The notes beneath the pieces were generated by a model. That model made no database searches. It was not told where the DNA came from and saw only the letters and a program-made list of their open reading frames with translations. A stretch of 64,000 bases of DNA from Phytoseiulus persimilis (lineage: Eukaryota > Arthropoda > Arachnida > Mesostigmata > Phytoseiidae), in the NCBI GenBank assembly GCA_037576195.1, contig CM075102.1, positions 2,108,001 to 2,172,000 of the forward strand, read 5' to 3'. Numbering within the stretch: position 1 is the stretch's first letter; each line of letters begins with the position of its first letter. Below are positions 10,204-23,053 of the stretch, piece by piece. The translations under genes were made by a program, and so were the position numbers.

Positions 10204-11509
10204 AATCACCCGTTTCAATTTGTTTCTGCATATGACGTGGCTATGAAAGTCGGAGTTCTAGGGACGAGGTGGTTGAGAAACATCATTTCAGTCGTTTGGA
10301 AATAGGTTCTTCGAGAAAAAAGCCAACAGGAACGAATGCACGCACGCAGGCACACTGCTCTAACTTGGGTTGGGGATCGACTCACATTTTGCACTTAAGC
10401 TTTCGTACCTAGCGGGACCGAATCTCGGTCGGCACGGGAAGATCAGCGTTTGAGAGCGCCGTTGTGTACTTGAAGGTCAGAACGTACGTTCTACAATTCT
10501 TGTACTGTTACTTTCGCCGCCGTCGTTCCTTCAACGTTGATGAAAGCTCCACAATTTCTTCGCCACGGGAAACATGAGTTTCCCGAGAAAAAGCTAAGCC
10601 GTGTGAGGGTTTCCCTCCGAAGTAAGTCACTCATTCAGTGGCCAGTTCACACGCGAACTCACTCCGGTCACATACGACTACGCGCGCACTCTCCTCGTGA
10701 ACGCTTATTCACATTCGGTCAGCTTTGGGCACCCATGCACGCTTGGAATCGCGCTAGAATTTTCAAGTTCTCAACAAAAGTAGAAAATTTTGCTCTCCTC
10801 CTAACTCCATACAATTTCATCGCAGCTGGTTTTGTCTGTAAGCGACGACGACGCAATTACACACTGACTGCATCCAAAAATATTTGCAAGTCTGCGAATC
10901 GCATGTGCTGTTTAAGTTTTATGGCTACTTTTCCTCTACGCAGACTTTTGGACAGAGATCTCTCGCTCTCTCGTTTTTCTTCCATGTCACAGCAAGCATT
11001 CCTCCACAGGATTGGCAAGGGGAGTGACTCGGTTTCACGGAAAGTTCCGATGACGACAGTTACACGTCACCCGAAACTTCTTCCGTTTCACTCGGATATG
11101 ATCGTGTGGAGCGACAATGTACGCATGCGCCTCATCAATTATCTCAACAACGAACAGATTTCATCTTGCATTCCTTGCTTAGTTTTGAACTATAAAAGGC
11201 GAGCTTCGTGTCTGTATGTGGATATATCTATTAATCGAGTGTGATGTATCTGATTGTTAGCTTCAATAGCACTGGCAAGCCGTCACGTATCTCAGTCATT
11301 CGGTCGCACGGAAAAACTTTCCGTACCTGTTTCACTCTCTTCTCCCCTCTCGATTCGTCGATCTCCGACTATATGAATATAGTAAGATGACATATTTATA
11401 CTCCGAGATTCCAAAATACCTAACTTGTTCGTCAGCGAAGTGACTACTTCCAACTGTTCCCGCTGCTCGTCCGGACATTTCCGCTCCGTTTGTTGCTTGA
11501 CACGGGTGT
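10204..11509. other. Between candidate exon and PMCA alternative exon
   Basis: Presumably contains the 3' UTR of the short-tail PMCA transcript (minus strand). A 235-codon plus frame (10537-11244) has no motif. A TATAAAAGG sequence at 11190 on the plus strand resembles a TATA box, but there is no gene behind it that I can support. Confidence 0.35.
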
Positions 11510-11683
11510 TTACACTGCGGTTTCAACGTTTTCCTGCTCCTTGCTCGTGGTGGGGCCAGCGGTGGGGCTTTGCGGTGATTTGGGTGAGGCGATACTTCCA
11601 GAGTTGCGTTTGCTGAAGTGGGCAGCCGCTGCTGGATTTTGCCGGGTGTCGACAGTACTTCGGAAGGCATTTACAACACGGAT
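11510..11683 (-). CDS. PMCA: PMCA alternative terminal exon, short tail ending ETAV
   Basis: The acceptor CCACATATTCCAG|ATCCGTG opens a 58-codon frame in phase 0, so it can replace the long tail directly after LQTQ. It starts IRVVNAFRSTVDTRQNP, which matches the second half of the PMCA calmodulin-binding domain (vertebrate form IRVVKAFRSSL). It continues Ala- and Ser/Pro-rich and ends QENVETAV and TAA, a class I PDZ ligand. The resulting pump would have 1140 residues. The splice from exon 8 would span 17.6 kb and skip the 22343-23053 exon. The match to the family and the phase make chance unlikely. No transcript evidence is available here. Confidence 0.82.
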   Translation of the reverse strand: MRVVNAFRSTVDTRQNPAAAAHFSKRNSGSIASPKSPQSPTAGPTTSKEQENVETAV

Positions 11684-12360
11684 CTGGAATATGTGGACAA
11701 GAGTGAGTGATGGCGATGGTCGGTTAGCCTCGCAGGCACGGAAGAAAGAGCTCGGCCGAAGATTCCGGAATCGTGCTCCAGCGTCTCTGGCCAAAGGAGC
11801 ATAGCAGGCCCTGAAGCACACTCAGCCAGCAACGGGCGCATGCGACAATGACAAGGCGTCGGCCTTCAGCGTTCTCCGTGGATGCGGCTGAATGGATCCA
11901 ATGATACATTTGTATTCACTGAATAGAAAATGTACGAATCTAAACACATATGAATAGGCGAGCGCGTTCAGCGATGCTTTACGTCTCGTTTAGCAATTTT
12001 TAGGCATAACTCTGTATTCACATATGTACGCTCGAAACAGTCCAAGCCAGTTTGTCGTACTTAGCCATCACAACGCGGTCTACTTGCCTCGTTGCAATCA
12101 CCAGCTGAGGCTCGCAACGAATGCATCGCTTCGAGCAATTTCAATGCGGCGATAGATCATTCGCTGCTGACTGACAACCGACGCATTGAAAGGCTGACAT
12201 TCGCTATTTACTTAGACAGAGTAGCAGCATGTTCGCTGGATTCGTTAATGCATGCAATGTGTTGTGAGTTCAGGCAAACAATGAGCAGTATCTAGGAGCT
12301 TGGACTTGGCGTGAATTTCGGCAGGGAGGCACTCAACAGCAACTGAACAGGAAAAAGTGG

Positions 12361-12425
12361 TCGTTGTTGTTGGTAATGGTGATGGTGAAATAGTGGTGGT
12401 GGTGGTGGTGGTCGTCGTCGACGTG
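12361..12425 (+). repeat. (GGT)n / (GTC)n microsatellite
   Basis: Runs of GGT followed by GTC units. Seen directly. Confidence 0.85.
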
Positions 12426-15400
12426 GAAAATGTCGATTTTTGTGAAGAACACTACCGCGACAATCCTGAACAACCTTCGATCGAAACGATATTGCTCTCT
12501 CTCCCTCTTCTTTCCTCTTTGTTTCTCAACCACTCCCGAGGGATTTCACTGCTGTTTTTCCTGTAGGGTTTCTCCATTCTACCGATCGAACTTGTTTGAA
12601 TGTCATGAAAGCGGGTGATTCCGTTGCCGCTTCTCTCTAAGGATGATGATCTTCTGGCTAGAACACGCTCCGCGGTTCTAGGAAGCAGAATAGATCGTGA
12701 GTCGGAGGTGGTGAGTCCAACTACAAAAAAGATATTGCTCACTTGTTCTTGTTCGTTCGTGTGAATTAGTTCAAAGTTTGGTTCGTTTTCTCAACTCGAA
12801 AAACTGATGACGACTCGTTAGCCAGCCGGCCAATACTCCCAATCCAGCAGAAGAGACACAGTTTGACAACACACAGATGATCGACTCGGCGGCAGACTCG
12901 CACAGCCTCGTCGATCTGTTCAGCAGCGGAGCGCAGTCGCAACTATACCATGCCGTCCCTGTGCCTTTCAAGATCCGATCTCACCGTAGGCTCGAATGGA
13001 AAAATATTTTGATGCTTCTCTAGCGGATCATCGTTTGGTGTGGAAGGTTCTTCCTGATGCCTCTCAGCAGCGGCAGCAGCAGTCATCTCATGATTACCTA
13101 AGGGATCGGACGGCCTATTGTTTCGCTGGCGATGGGAGCTTCAAACCGAATTCAAACGGAAAGAACATTGAAGTTATGTTTCAAGGCTCAACCGCAGTCA
13201 GAAAAGATGAGGGCGACTCCTCACGAGCATCGGCAGCGAGAATCGGGGTTGACAAAACCATCGGAGAGGGAGTATCCATCAGTGGATTGGAGACACTTGG
13301 CTCGAGACGCGCTTTCTGAGATCTCGAGGCATTCTGCTGTGGATCTTGATCTTGAAAATCTCGAGCCCGTTGAAACAGATGCTTTTGTCGCCGCTGCTGA
13401 AAGCCTCTTGTGGGTTCTTCGAACTCGGAGAGGGAATCAGGAGGCACAGGGGACGGTCGGGCGGAGGAGGTAGAGGAGTACGTTGGAGGCATCTGACTTA
13501 CTTGTCTCGTGAGGTTGGGATGGTTTCCCTGCGATGCGTAACATGCGTGAGAAGATCAGTGGAACAGCGACATTAAAAAAAGTAGCAAAAATCCCTTGTT
13601 AGCCTTAAACGCATCAAAAACGCAACACCGCCTATTTGGGCTACCCAACACCGTACGGATCTCAGAGCAGCTTCTTCTCTAACTGTACACGACTAACTAG
13701 ATCAGCGACTAGTCCCGTTTGGGAGAGGGATACGCGGAGGGAAAGGGAAGTATTCAACGAGAACGGATTCATTCTCTCCCTTGGAAGCACGACGACATAC
13801 GCAGACTGAACGTAGACCCAAACGTTTACGCAAGCATCGAGCTACGCTCAGTATAAGGCCGTCGATCAGATTCTCCGTTTCTCTCCCGAAAACTGTCCGG
13901 GAGAGTCATTTCATGGCTGAGGCCGCTCCCGACTTGGTCCACGAAGTCGTTCGGCTAATCGGTTGTAGCAGTTGCTGCAGCTTAGTCTCTCCGGAAATCT
14001 CTAGAAGCCCCGGTGGAGCCCAGCTCGCTCGTTGGAAATGCAAAGCTGCTGCTACTTAGCAAAGGCTGGAATTCGGAAACGTTCCAAAGCTACTTCGTGG
14101 TCATCCGCCAAGCGGAGATGGTAGTCGCAATCGGTTCTCGCGTGTCAGCTCGCTCATTCGCCCAAAGGCTCGCTCGTTCGTTCGTGTTCTCTATCACCCT
14201 ATCAGTTCTCGATTCCAATCGTAGAAGGGTTGGTCACAACTACGGTTCTGCGTCAGCTACGACTTTTCAGAGACGATATAGGCGGAAACATGCCCATTCA
14301 CTCCGGGGGTTTCCTCAGATTGAAGCTGCGGTCGCCCTCTCGTACATGCGGCCATTTATGGGACCGTTTGAAGAGATCTGTTCGCCTTGATCAGTTGTTA
14401 GGTCTCAGTCTCGACATTTTCAGTTAGTGAACAACACAAACACAGCGAGAGATCTAGGGCGCTGAGCCAGACGGGATCGTAACAGGGATCTTGGACGGAA
14501 TACTCGTCGCTACTGGGAATACTCTCCTCGAAACTCCAATATAGAAATCGAACGAGAAGTTGAAGCGGCTGAACTGCGTCGTGGGGACTCAGCGGATCTT
14601 CGAGCTCACTTCCTTGGCTTCCTTTTCGGGGAGGAGCATCAACTGTGCTCATGAATGTACTGCTGGGAGACTTTCGAGAGGGTTCAAGGAATTCAACTCC
14701 GTAGTTCAGACACCTGTTCGGTAGCCTTCCAACGACACCGACAAATCAGGGAAACTCAACACTTCAGGAAACTTCGAAGATACGGCGAAAACAAACAGGA
14801 GTTTCAGCGATAAGTCCAGAGTCAGGGAAAATGAGGGCCGGAACAACGATCATCAAACGAAAGACTTAACGGGGAAATCACTGTGGTTTAGCGGGGAATG
14901 CGAGCAGTAGCTGGATTCTTACAGCTTGGTCAGTTGCCGTTTTGCTGTACGGTACGGGAATGAGTCTGTCCTGGAGTTCTCCTCCGATCACCTGATTGTT
15001 CCGATGCGGCAAGGAAGGAAAAGTCATGGTTTTTCATCAGATTCAATCTAAGACTGAGTGTACGTCAGCTCTAAGAATGGACTAAATCGAATCCCTTCGA
15101 TTGTTTCCTACACAAACTGTTCCTCTGTAGAGCTAGCTTGAACTTTTCGGAAATGTTTCGGGTAAAGTGTGCGCAGCTTCTGAGCTCATTTCGTGCTTCA
15201 AGGGTTCCCGTACTGAGGATGTAATACCGTTCCTCACAGACAAGCCCACAAATCGCAGGTAGGATCATTGATCCCCTCGGACCTTAGATACGACGGCCGG
15301 TCACGCTTCTTCCTCACGGACTCGGTAAGAAGAGGCGCGCCAGCTTCTCACGCATACCCTCTTTAGCTGTATGAAAGAGAGCATTCTCGAGATTTCGAAT

Positions 15401-18400
15401 CCTCAAACGCGCCGATGATGCCTGTGCCCTCCATTAATGACGAAGACGACAACACCGTTGGAACAAGTTTCCTTTTGTACCATCTGACGACTCGTGCTCG
15501 ATGATGATGATTATCGCGCGGAAGCGTCTGGCTCTTCGACCCGTCGTGAAACGGACGGGGTTTCCACGACCCACTCAGAATTGGATGGAACCTTGAGACT
15601 CAGACGGAGTTCATGGCCTGATTGAGATTCTGACTGATTCATGATGGAACTATGAGCAGGCGACGCTACCCAAGAGAAGAAATCGGAATACAGAAAATCG
15701 CTGATTACTGCTGTTTCAACCATGCTCATTCCTCAGAATGAGAGGGGAGACTACCATGCAATTGGAATGAACACCACTTGCAGCAGAGACGGATAAGTTT
15801 ATTCCTGGGCACAGTTTGAAAGGCGAACGATGACCGCTCCAGTTGACGGAGGGCCCGTAAGAATGCTCTTCTTGTATCACGCGAAAACGTGCCCAACAAA
15901 CGACCGAAATTCCCACCGCCCAGTTTGGCGCGCAATGATGCCCGCGTCTTCGATCCAGAGACTGGACACGGCTGATCTTACCACCTGAGAAACAGCAGTT
16001 TTGCCCCCTTCCATTCATAGAACTTGAGTGGGGCGCCGATCATCGCTCAATCGAGATCGTTTCTCTGAACCTCTGTCCGGGATTGTAATCATCCCTATTG
16101 GGAAATTGGTCACCCATACCAGGAAACGTTGGCTGAACCGCTCCGTTCGTCGATCGGGGTCGCGAAGCGATGTTCCCTCCCGGAGCCTACTAGTGGAAAC
16201 TCCTTGCCCTCAGAATGGGGGCCTTTCCGCCCCGACATGAAATAACGAACGAAACTCTCATCATCAGCCCCATCGGAAGTTCCAAGACACACGAGGGTCG
16301 GCATATTGATCGAGAGATTCGTCGCCAGAATTCGATTCGGCGCCTTAAAGTGGAAGGGGTAAGCGTATCGCGGTGGTTGCCCAAGTCCTGTGTGTGAGTC
16401 CCTGTTTGTGTTCGCGTGTGTTGCTTCCTTTTCGAACGCCAACAAGACCCCAGGGCTGCGATTCGAGTGAAGCCGGTGACGCGGGGAACGCTTGGATAGA
16501 GAGCGACGCAATGATAAGTCACTGTTTTTACACTGCATTTTCTTCGAACAGATAGCTTTATTATTTCCATCCATCTCGCAAATCTATCTATTCGGCCTCT
16601 CTGTTGTGGATACTGATTCAAAGTATTCTCGTTTTCCTTGAGGAAAATTATTGACACAATAAGAGGAAACGGTCGAAGCGGAACGACGACCCATCATCTC
16701 TCTATTGAGTCACAAATATCTCATATGGGAAGGAGGGGCGGCGGTAACGGCAACGGCGAGGAATTAGGGAGGAAACATGATAATGAAGTTCGCGAAAATG
16801 GCGTACGCTTCTCGTCAGTCCAAAAATTATTTACCTAGTATCAGCTTCTATCTCTCTCGGCACGAGGGCCCCAATCCGTCGGCACACTCAATTATTCCGT
16901 CCGTCCGTCGATCGGACTTCAGCTCAAATTATCAGTATTTCGTAATAATGCTTGAGTGTGTGCCACAATCGGTATGTCATTTCCAGCATCATCAAAATTG
17001 AACAACGACTCCATACATTGGGTTAGTTGAAGGTTAACACAGAGGAAAATGATGTTGTATCACCAATCAAGTCAGTCTTTCTCAGCTTACCACCCAGCCA
17101 TTTGTCAGCTAAAAGGTATGTCTGTTCCTTGGTTTCGCTTATCTGTCACTCAGGCATCCCATGGTCGTCATAATTCTCATCAACATCATACATCCATATT
17201 CTTCGCCCTCCACGAATTTCTCGCTTCATGATGTCTGCATTTGCAAGGTTCCGTTCGCGGTACCAACACGACTAGTTTCAGACTCATAGGGTTTGACTCA
17301 TTTGAACTATGAATGGTATGGTTGTGTACGAATTCGGCCGCGTGGGATGGTTGTCTGCTTCGATATCTTCCGGAGCGTGTGTTTCGTTTCGTGTTTGTAT
17401 TGCTTCCTTGTTTGAAGGCTGTCACAGAGAGCACGAATCATCATCCGGCTGTCCATGTTTCGCTCCGCTATTGCTGCATATGGTTTTATTGTTTGCGTTG
17501 TGATCCGAACGTGGATGCATGCACACTTGGCATGCCATTTCGTACCGTTATTCTGGTGTATATAGAGAGCAATCGGGCATCAGATGACTGAATCCTTGAT
17601 TGCCAACTCCGTCTGATTGAGAGGATGGAGAAGTCATTCGAAATTCGGACAAGTCCACCATTCAGTCAAGTGCTGAGCCGGTGAGAGAATCTGCAGTAGC
17701 CGTTCAGTTGCCCGTTCAACGAGCCCGACAGATAACATTATCGTCGTGGTCCTGACAAAAAGACCGGACGCGGTCCATTCGCCTGTTCATGAACCAACCG
17801 TGAAGTGGAGGATCTCTTCGGACAAGTGTGATCAAACGGTCAATGTCCGATGCACAACACCCTCACACGATGATTCATGAATCAATGGGTTGGTGCATGG
17901 CATCCATCCGTGGATGCCAGGAACATCTGAATCATTGGGTCGAAGAAACGTAGCTTTTGAACAAGCCGGAACCCAACAGATCGAAGCAGTTTTAGGCGTG
18001 ACGACACAGAACGCGGGGGACCTTGTACTCCCAATGTGCGGGTCTGGATCGCGGAACTTTCTCGCAGCATGAAATCGAACTTGACCGAAATCTGTCGGCT
18101 CCGGTGCACCGACATCCTTTCGGGCGCTTTGCGTTAGAGGAATCGACGAACGCACAACATGGTGTTCACGATGAACTTCGAGCCTACATTGCCGAGCTGC
18201 TTCTCTGGTGAGCGACTGAGGTTTGCAGCTTCGCCACGAGGGCTCTGTGACACATTTCAGGGGGATGTCGTGGCTGTTAATGTTGTTTCTGCTCCTGTTG
18301 TTGTGTATGTGGTGGTGGCGGCAATGTTGTCGTCTACAATTATTGAGAAGAATCAACGAACACTATGACGAGGTTTTCGTAACATGAGCGTACAGTGGCA

Positions 18401-19997
18401 TGAGGACAAGTTCTGCCGCCAGGGGTCCCGCCCAGTGACTAAATGACATTTTGCATAGAAGCTAGACTCATCTCAGTAGAAAACCGGGCTGCTAGCATTG
18501 CCTCAATGATGACCATCGTTTTCGTCAGAAGATTATTTGAGGCGACCCCGCTACGTTATCGCAGTGGTAAGCTTCGCTTCGAGGGCGAATAGAATCTCAC
18601 CTCACGCTGCCTCACCCCCCGTCAAATGGGACAATATATTCAAACATCGAATTGTCACGAAACGGTTCCTCGTATGTGCTGCTTGTGAAAGATTGTGGAC
18701 CTTTGATTGGGGGAGACTTGTCGCTCTCTTTGATGAAAATCCTATGACATTTTCGCTGTCTGTTGCTTTTGTTTGAATGCCGCATTGTCATTTCCAGGCA
18801 TCTTCAGTGTGAAGTTCTTGTTCCTCTCGGTTGGTTTCCTACTATATCATCATTTGCTGCTATTCTTGTTCGGTCTTCCCTCGTTTTACTCGGTAAAATA
18901 TTGTTGATGATGATTTCAGTCAGAGAATCTGGGATGCTTGGTTAATATGTTCCTTGTCTTGTCATTCTCGGTCGTCACCCTCTCCTCCTCAATGCCTCAA
19001 TTATGCATCTGAGTGATACGGCTTTTGTTGCCCGAGTCAGAAGTCTCTAATGATTATTGTTCTGATCCTTATTACTGTCATTTTCATCGCACTTATTGAT
19101 CTTGAATTTGCTATGGTTCGCCTTATTGTCATCATTGCCATATTCGCGATGCTCCGGTTCTCAGATTCTATCGATCGACTTTAGGGATGAATCAATTGAT
19201 TGGTTCGCTGGCGGGACGATCAAGCGATCCATCACTCAGCCACGAAATCAATCAGTCAATCAATCCCTGTCGAGACTCGGCAAACAAAAGCCTGAGTCGC
19301 AACTCAGGAACATATGCATTTGTCTCAACCCCAAATCCATTCATGGTTGTCAATCCTCACTGCATTTGCGTCATCTCGATTCACTTACTAAGGGTGGTTC
19401 GGAAAAATCCCTATTCTTCTGTATCTAGCATAGGTTTTGTTGTTGGATAACCCATCCAAAGTCTCGTCGTGAGAACAGTTGACACAAACGACAGCGGAAA
19501 ACTATTGCGGAAAATCCCGTGCAAGAATCGAGAGCTTCCGGTGATGGATTTGTAGTGGCTCTTTGGTATTTTGGAATGAATACTGCCAAGTATTTGGTTG
19601 TGTGACTGTTTGAACGTCTCATGGAAGACGCAATTGTTTAGGTCTTACCCAATTCATTTCTAGGTTTTTCTGTCCCCTTCGTCCCTTCCACAATGGTTTG
19701 AAGCCTGTTTGTGGGCCGTAGATAACATTCTGTCTCTGCGCGCGGTAGAAGTCTATGTCCGACCAATCGTTCTCTCCCTGCTTTCGTCAAGGTTTGAGGA
19801 AAGAAAGCTCTCTTGTTGATGTAGTTGTTTTGTTTGTGTTGCTGTTGTCATAAGGTCAGAACAACGGCCTTGTTTGTTTCCTACCACATGTTCCGATTCC
19901 TCTTCTATTGATGCTCAAAAAATCTCATGGTCAAATGTAATAATGATGATAGAAAATAATGAATAAGATGAGTCGTAGCAGCGATAGTGTAACAGTT

Positions 19998-20019
19998 TTA
20001 TATATATTAATATATATAA
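19998..20019. repeat. 22-base AT-only perfect palindrome
   Basis: Centred on TATTAATA within a longer AT-rich patch (19996-20045). Confidence 0.85.
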
Positions 20020-22316
20020 TATTTATTCGTATACTATAATCTGTATATGTCTGTAAATGTTACGCGCCAAGTGTCCGACTTGTTAGATAAGATCTAGTCT
20101 CTTAGAAAATTATAATTGCAATAGCCATGGTATCAAGAGGGACAGGAGAATTCTTCGTCAGTTCGATGAGTCATCGTCTCTATCTCTCTCTCCCTTCTGC
20201 TTTCTCTCTCTCTCCTCGTCCGACTCATGTATGAAGATTTTCCACATTTTTGTCTTGCTGTCTGCGACGATTTTCCGAGCAAAGCCATTGGATGCGAGGA
20301 CCAATTATTTCACTGCACTCGTGTTTGAGCTCCTGCTTTCGTCGTTGTGGTATTTTCGTTCCGCTTGCTGACCGTTTTCGCGCTCAGTTTGCTGCAATCA
20401 CTTTCTTTTACTATCTTTCCCACGGTGGCTTCAAAGTTGTTTGTTGCTGTGAGTGTGGTCGTTGGATCTGCGAAGACGCATTGGATGTCTGTCGGTTTGT
20501 TGTCACTGTTGTTCTGGTCACGGTGGTTGCTCTCTCCCACTGATCAATTCTTAGGAACTCTCTCTGTCAGTTTGTCGTGTGCCAGGTTCAAAACTCTATC
20601 GAGTCAGACTCCCATTTTCTCCACTTGGCTATATTATTTGAGAATTCCATGGGTGAAAATGATCGTGGCTCCTCTATTCGTACCGAAGCTCGAATCGGTC
20701 ACATAGCGCCAATGTTCAGGAGGAGTGAGGGCAAATGCACAGATTTCCAATCGATGTCAACTCTCTTGAAGAAAATGGATATCAGGCATGCGTGATTTAC
20801 GATGGTCAATATTGTTGTTTAAGAATCGTTTCAATCGTTGAAATACTTGAGAGACATGAATGACTGTAGCATTCTCTAAGGGTTTCGAGTGGCGTGGAGA
20901 AAAAGCGCACAACAGGGGGAACTTCGGCCTCGAATTTTCCATAAGGTTACTTGGTTGAGCCAGCGCCACCATCCCAACTCTGCTTATGTGACACGATAGC
21001 ATTTTGAGCGAACACTCCAGAATCATTGTTACCAGTTGTTTGTACTGTTTGCCAGAGAAGGGGAAAGTTGCGCGAACAACGGAGGAAAACGCTTCTTTTG
21101 GGCGGGAGCGATGGTGGCGACGGCTTTCTCGGCCATGATTTCACCGGCCAGCCCTTGAAAGATTGGCTGGCTGGCTCTTCGGTGAACTGGCTCAATTTGG
21201 CGACAGCATTTGCGAAACTTGTTGTGGCGGAGTTCGCGAGGAATCCGGAACACTCTTCCAGTTCTCTTCCCAAAGATGGAACTCATACACAGACAAGATC
21301 TTGATGACGTTTATTTGAGCTCGATCGAGAGGAGTTCAAGCGAGGCGAGAGGGTTTGTGATTCATCACTAGCTTGTTTCTTGATCGCTTAGTGGTTTTCC
21401 CCTCTTAAATCCTCGCTCGAGTTATGTCGAGCAGCTCAAAATCATCTGCGTCATGCTCAGTTTCTCGTTGGTCTGTCGTGTCCTCAGTCGTTTCAAAGGA
21501 CACGCATTGAAGACTTGGTATGGGTGCATCCGTGTGGTCTATTAACTGCGAGGCTCTCAGTAGATTTCGCTCGTTCCCTTGCTTGCTTCATTTCTTGGAC
21601 AGAGGAAAAGAGTGTTGTGGGTGGAGGGAGATCTTCTTTTCCGAGAAACGGTGATTGGTTCAGAGATTACACGGGGGAATTCTTCATCAGTCCATGGATA
21701 GATAAAGAGGCAAATAACGAATAGATCCGGAGTACGGGGGCTATCTCATCTCGAGGATTGTTAGAAAGATAAGTTTGTTCCTATCTGTTGTCTGAACGTT
21801 CGTTTGTCTGTTTCTGCACATCAATCGTCCGTCTGTTGTTGTTGTTTGTATGTTCGATTTGTTTATTTATCATGTCCGACTGCAACTCTGACTTGTCGTT
21901 TCTGTTGTGAGCAATGCATTTTATTGCAGAACGATGAGAAGTACGATGAGAAGATGTGTGCAAGGATCGGCATAGGGGATCCTTGGTGAACACCTCCGTC
22001 CAATTAGGCACTTGGCTTCTAACTGGGTCTTGGTTTGCTTATCTGTTCTGCTTGCTCGCTTGCCGACTGGCCGGCCGGCCGGCCCGCCCGCCGGCACACC
22101 GACTGTTTGTTGATGGGTAGACTTCCGCTGCTTCCAGTGGCGATTATCTTCTTTGGTAGGAGAAGAGAAGGTATCAATCCTTACTCTGGTGAGCTGGTCG
22201 CCGGGGAAGCTGCTGGGTTGATTGGCTGGCTGGCTGGTCGGTTGGTTGGCTGGCGAGCGAAGAAGCGAACGGACCAATCAAGTTAGTTACACGACGCAGA
22301 AACGCTTTGCATCCAT

Positions 22317-22322
22317 TTATTC
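22317..22322 (-). promoter_or_regulatory. Possible polyadenylation signal AATAAA after the long PMCA tail
   Basis: AATAAA on the minus strand about 21 bases after the TAA of the ETSI exon. If used, the 3' UTR would be only about 50 bases. Other AATAAA copies lie further downstream (near 21865), so this need not be the main site. Confidence 0.3.
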
Positions 22323-22342
22323 ATTCAGCAGGTTCATCATTA

Positions 22343-23053
22343 TTATATGCTGGTCTCGTGGAGTTTCGAGGGGCCGCCGTTCGGAGGGGTTTGACTTCCA
22401 TCGGCGGGTTCGGTGAGCAAGTGATATCCTTGTGACAGAGGTGACATTACAGGACCTCCCCGGTCCGACGCGGACGATATCGAACTCGATGAGCCCGAAC
22501 TAGCAATCGATTGAGGTGACTGAGGAGACGAGATGCCAGTTTGGGCAGCGCCGGTGGTCGCGGGAGGCGATCGGGGTGCCATGTGATTCAGCCGTCCGTT
22601 ATTGTTGCTGTTGTTGTTATTATTGTTGTTGTTACTATTGTTGTTATTGTTGTTGTTGCTTAGACCGGTGCTGTGACGAACTGGTGGCAACGGAGGAACT
22701 TTACTGTGAGCAGTTGTTGTGGTTGTCGTCGTGGCTGCTGTAGCGACGGAACCTGCGAGAGGCATCGCCTGTTCGACAGATCTGTAACCTGTCGGATAGA
22801 TGACAGCCATAGGCGACTGCAGAGGGCTCGTTAGCGGCGAGCTGGCCTTGTCAACAAACGTCTTCGAGGCAGCGGTATGAGGCGGTGAAGTGCTTGCGCG
22901 GGACGATGCGTGTTCGTCCTGATCAGCAATAGAACTCAGCTGCTTGGGATGAGAACGGGAACTTCGGATACTGTGGAGGCTGTGGACGCTGTGTACACTA
23001 CGTTTGTCTTCCATGTCTTCAAGGGTGCTTTTGAAAGCCCTCACAACTCGAAG
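22343..23053 (-). CDS. PMCA: PMCA terminal exon, long regulatory tail ending ETSI
   Basis: The acceptor CGTTCACGACAG|CTTCGAG joins in phase 0 after LQTQ, giving [18 protein letters not shown], the second half of the calmodulin-binding region in its arthropod form. His/Ser repeats follow ([15 protein letters not shown]). The tail is then low-complexity: a Thr run, a PPLPP proline patch and three Asn blocks (N7, N8, N3 separated by Ser) at residues 1216-1235. It ends HETSI and TAA. The ETSI end fits a class I PDZ ligand, as in vertebrate PMCA b-type tails. Likely roles are autoinhibition and scaffolding. Confidence 0.9.
   Translation of the reverse strand, partial: LRVVRAFKSTLEDMEDKRSVHSVHSLHSIRSSRSHPKQLSSIADQDEHASSRASTSPPHTAASKTFVDKASSPLTSPLQSPMAVIYPTGYRSVEQAMPLAGSVATAATTTTTTTAHSKVPPLPPVRHSTGLSNNNNNNNSNNNNNNNNSNNNGRLNHMAPRSPPATTGAAQTGISSPQSPQSIASSGSSSSISSASDRGGPVMSPLSQGYHLLTEPADGSQTPPNGGPSKLHETSI

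Larger units (their letters stand above)
11684..22342 (-). other. Intron between the two alternative PMCA tails
   Basis: About 10.7 kb that is intron for the short-tail isoform and 3' flank for the long-tail one. It holds a GGT repeat (12361-12425), CT-rich tracts near 20184, an AT palindrome at 19998-20019 and many chance frames, including overlapping ones on both strands at 13.1-13.5 kb. No other exon with the PMCA junction pattern (acceptor plus R-V-V-x-A-F) was found. Confidence 0.55.

Noticed and set aside
13132..13492. Overlapping protein-like frames on both strands within the region between PMCA tails
   Set aside because: Neither has convincing splice sites; the minus-strand acceptor candidate lacks a pyrimidine tract, and the two frames exclude each other.
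17186..17434. Minus-strand frame with LSVTAFKQG, similar to the PMCA x-R-V-V-x-A-F-K junction
   Set aside because: There is no splice acceptor before it and the residues around it do not continue the calmodulin-binding pattern, so it cannot be a third PMCA tail.
20347..20706. Hydrophobic plus-strand ORF resembling a membrane protein
   Set aside because: T-rich DNA gives Phe/Leu/Val by chance. Both strands are open and no motif is present.
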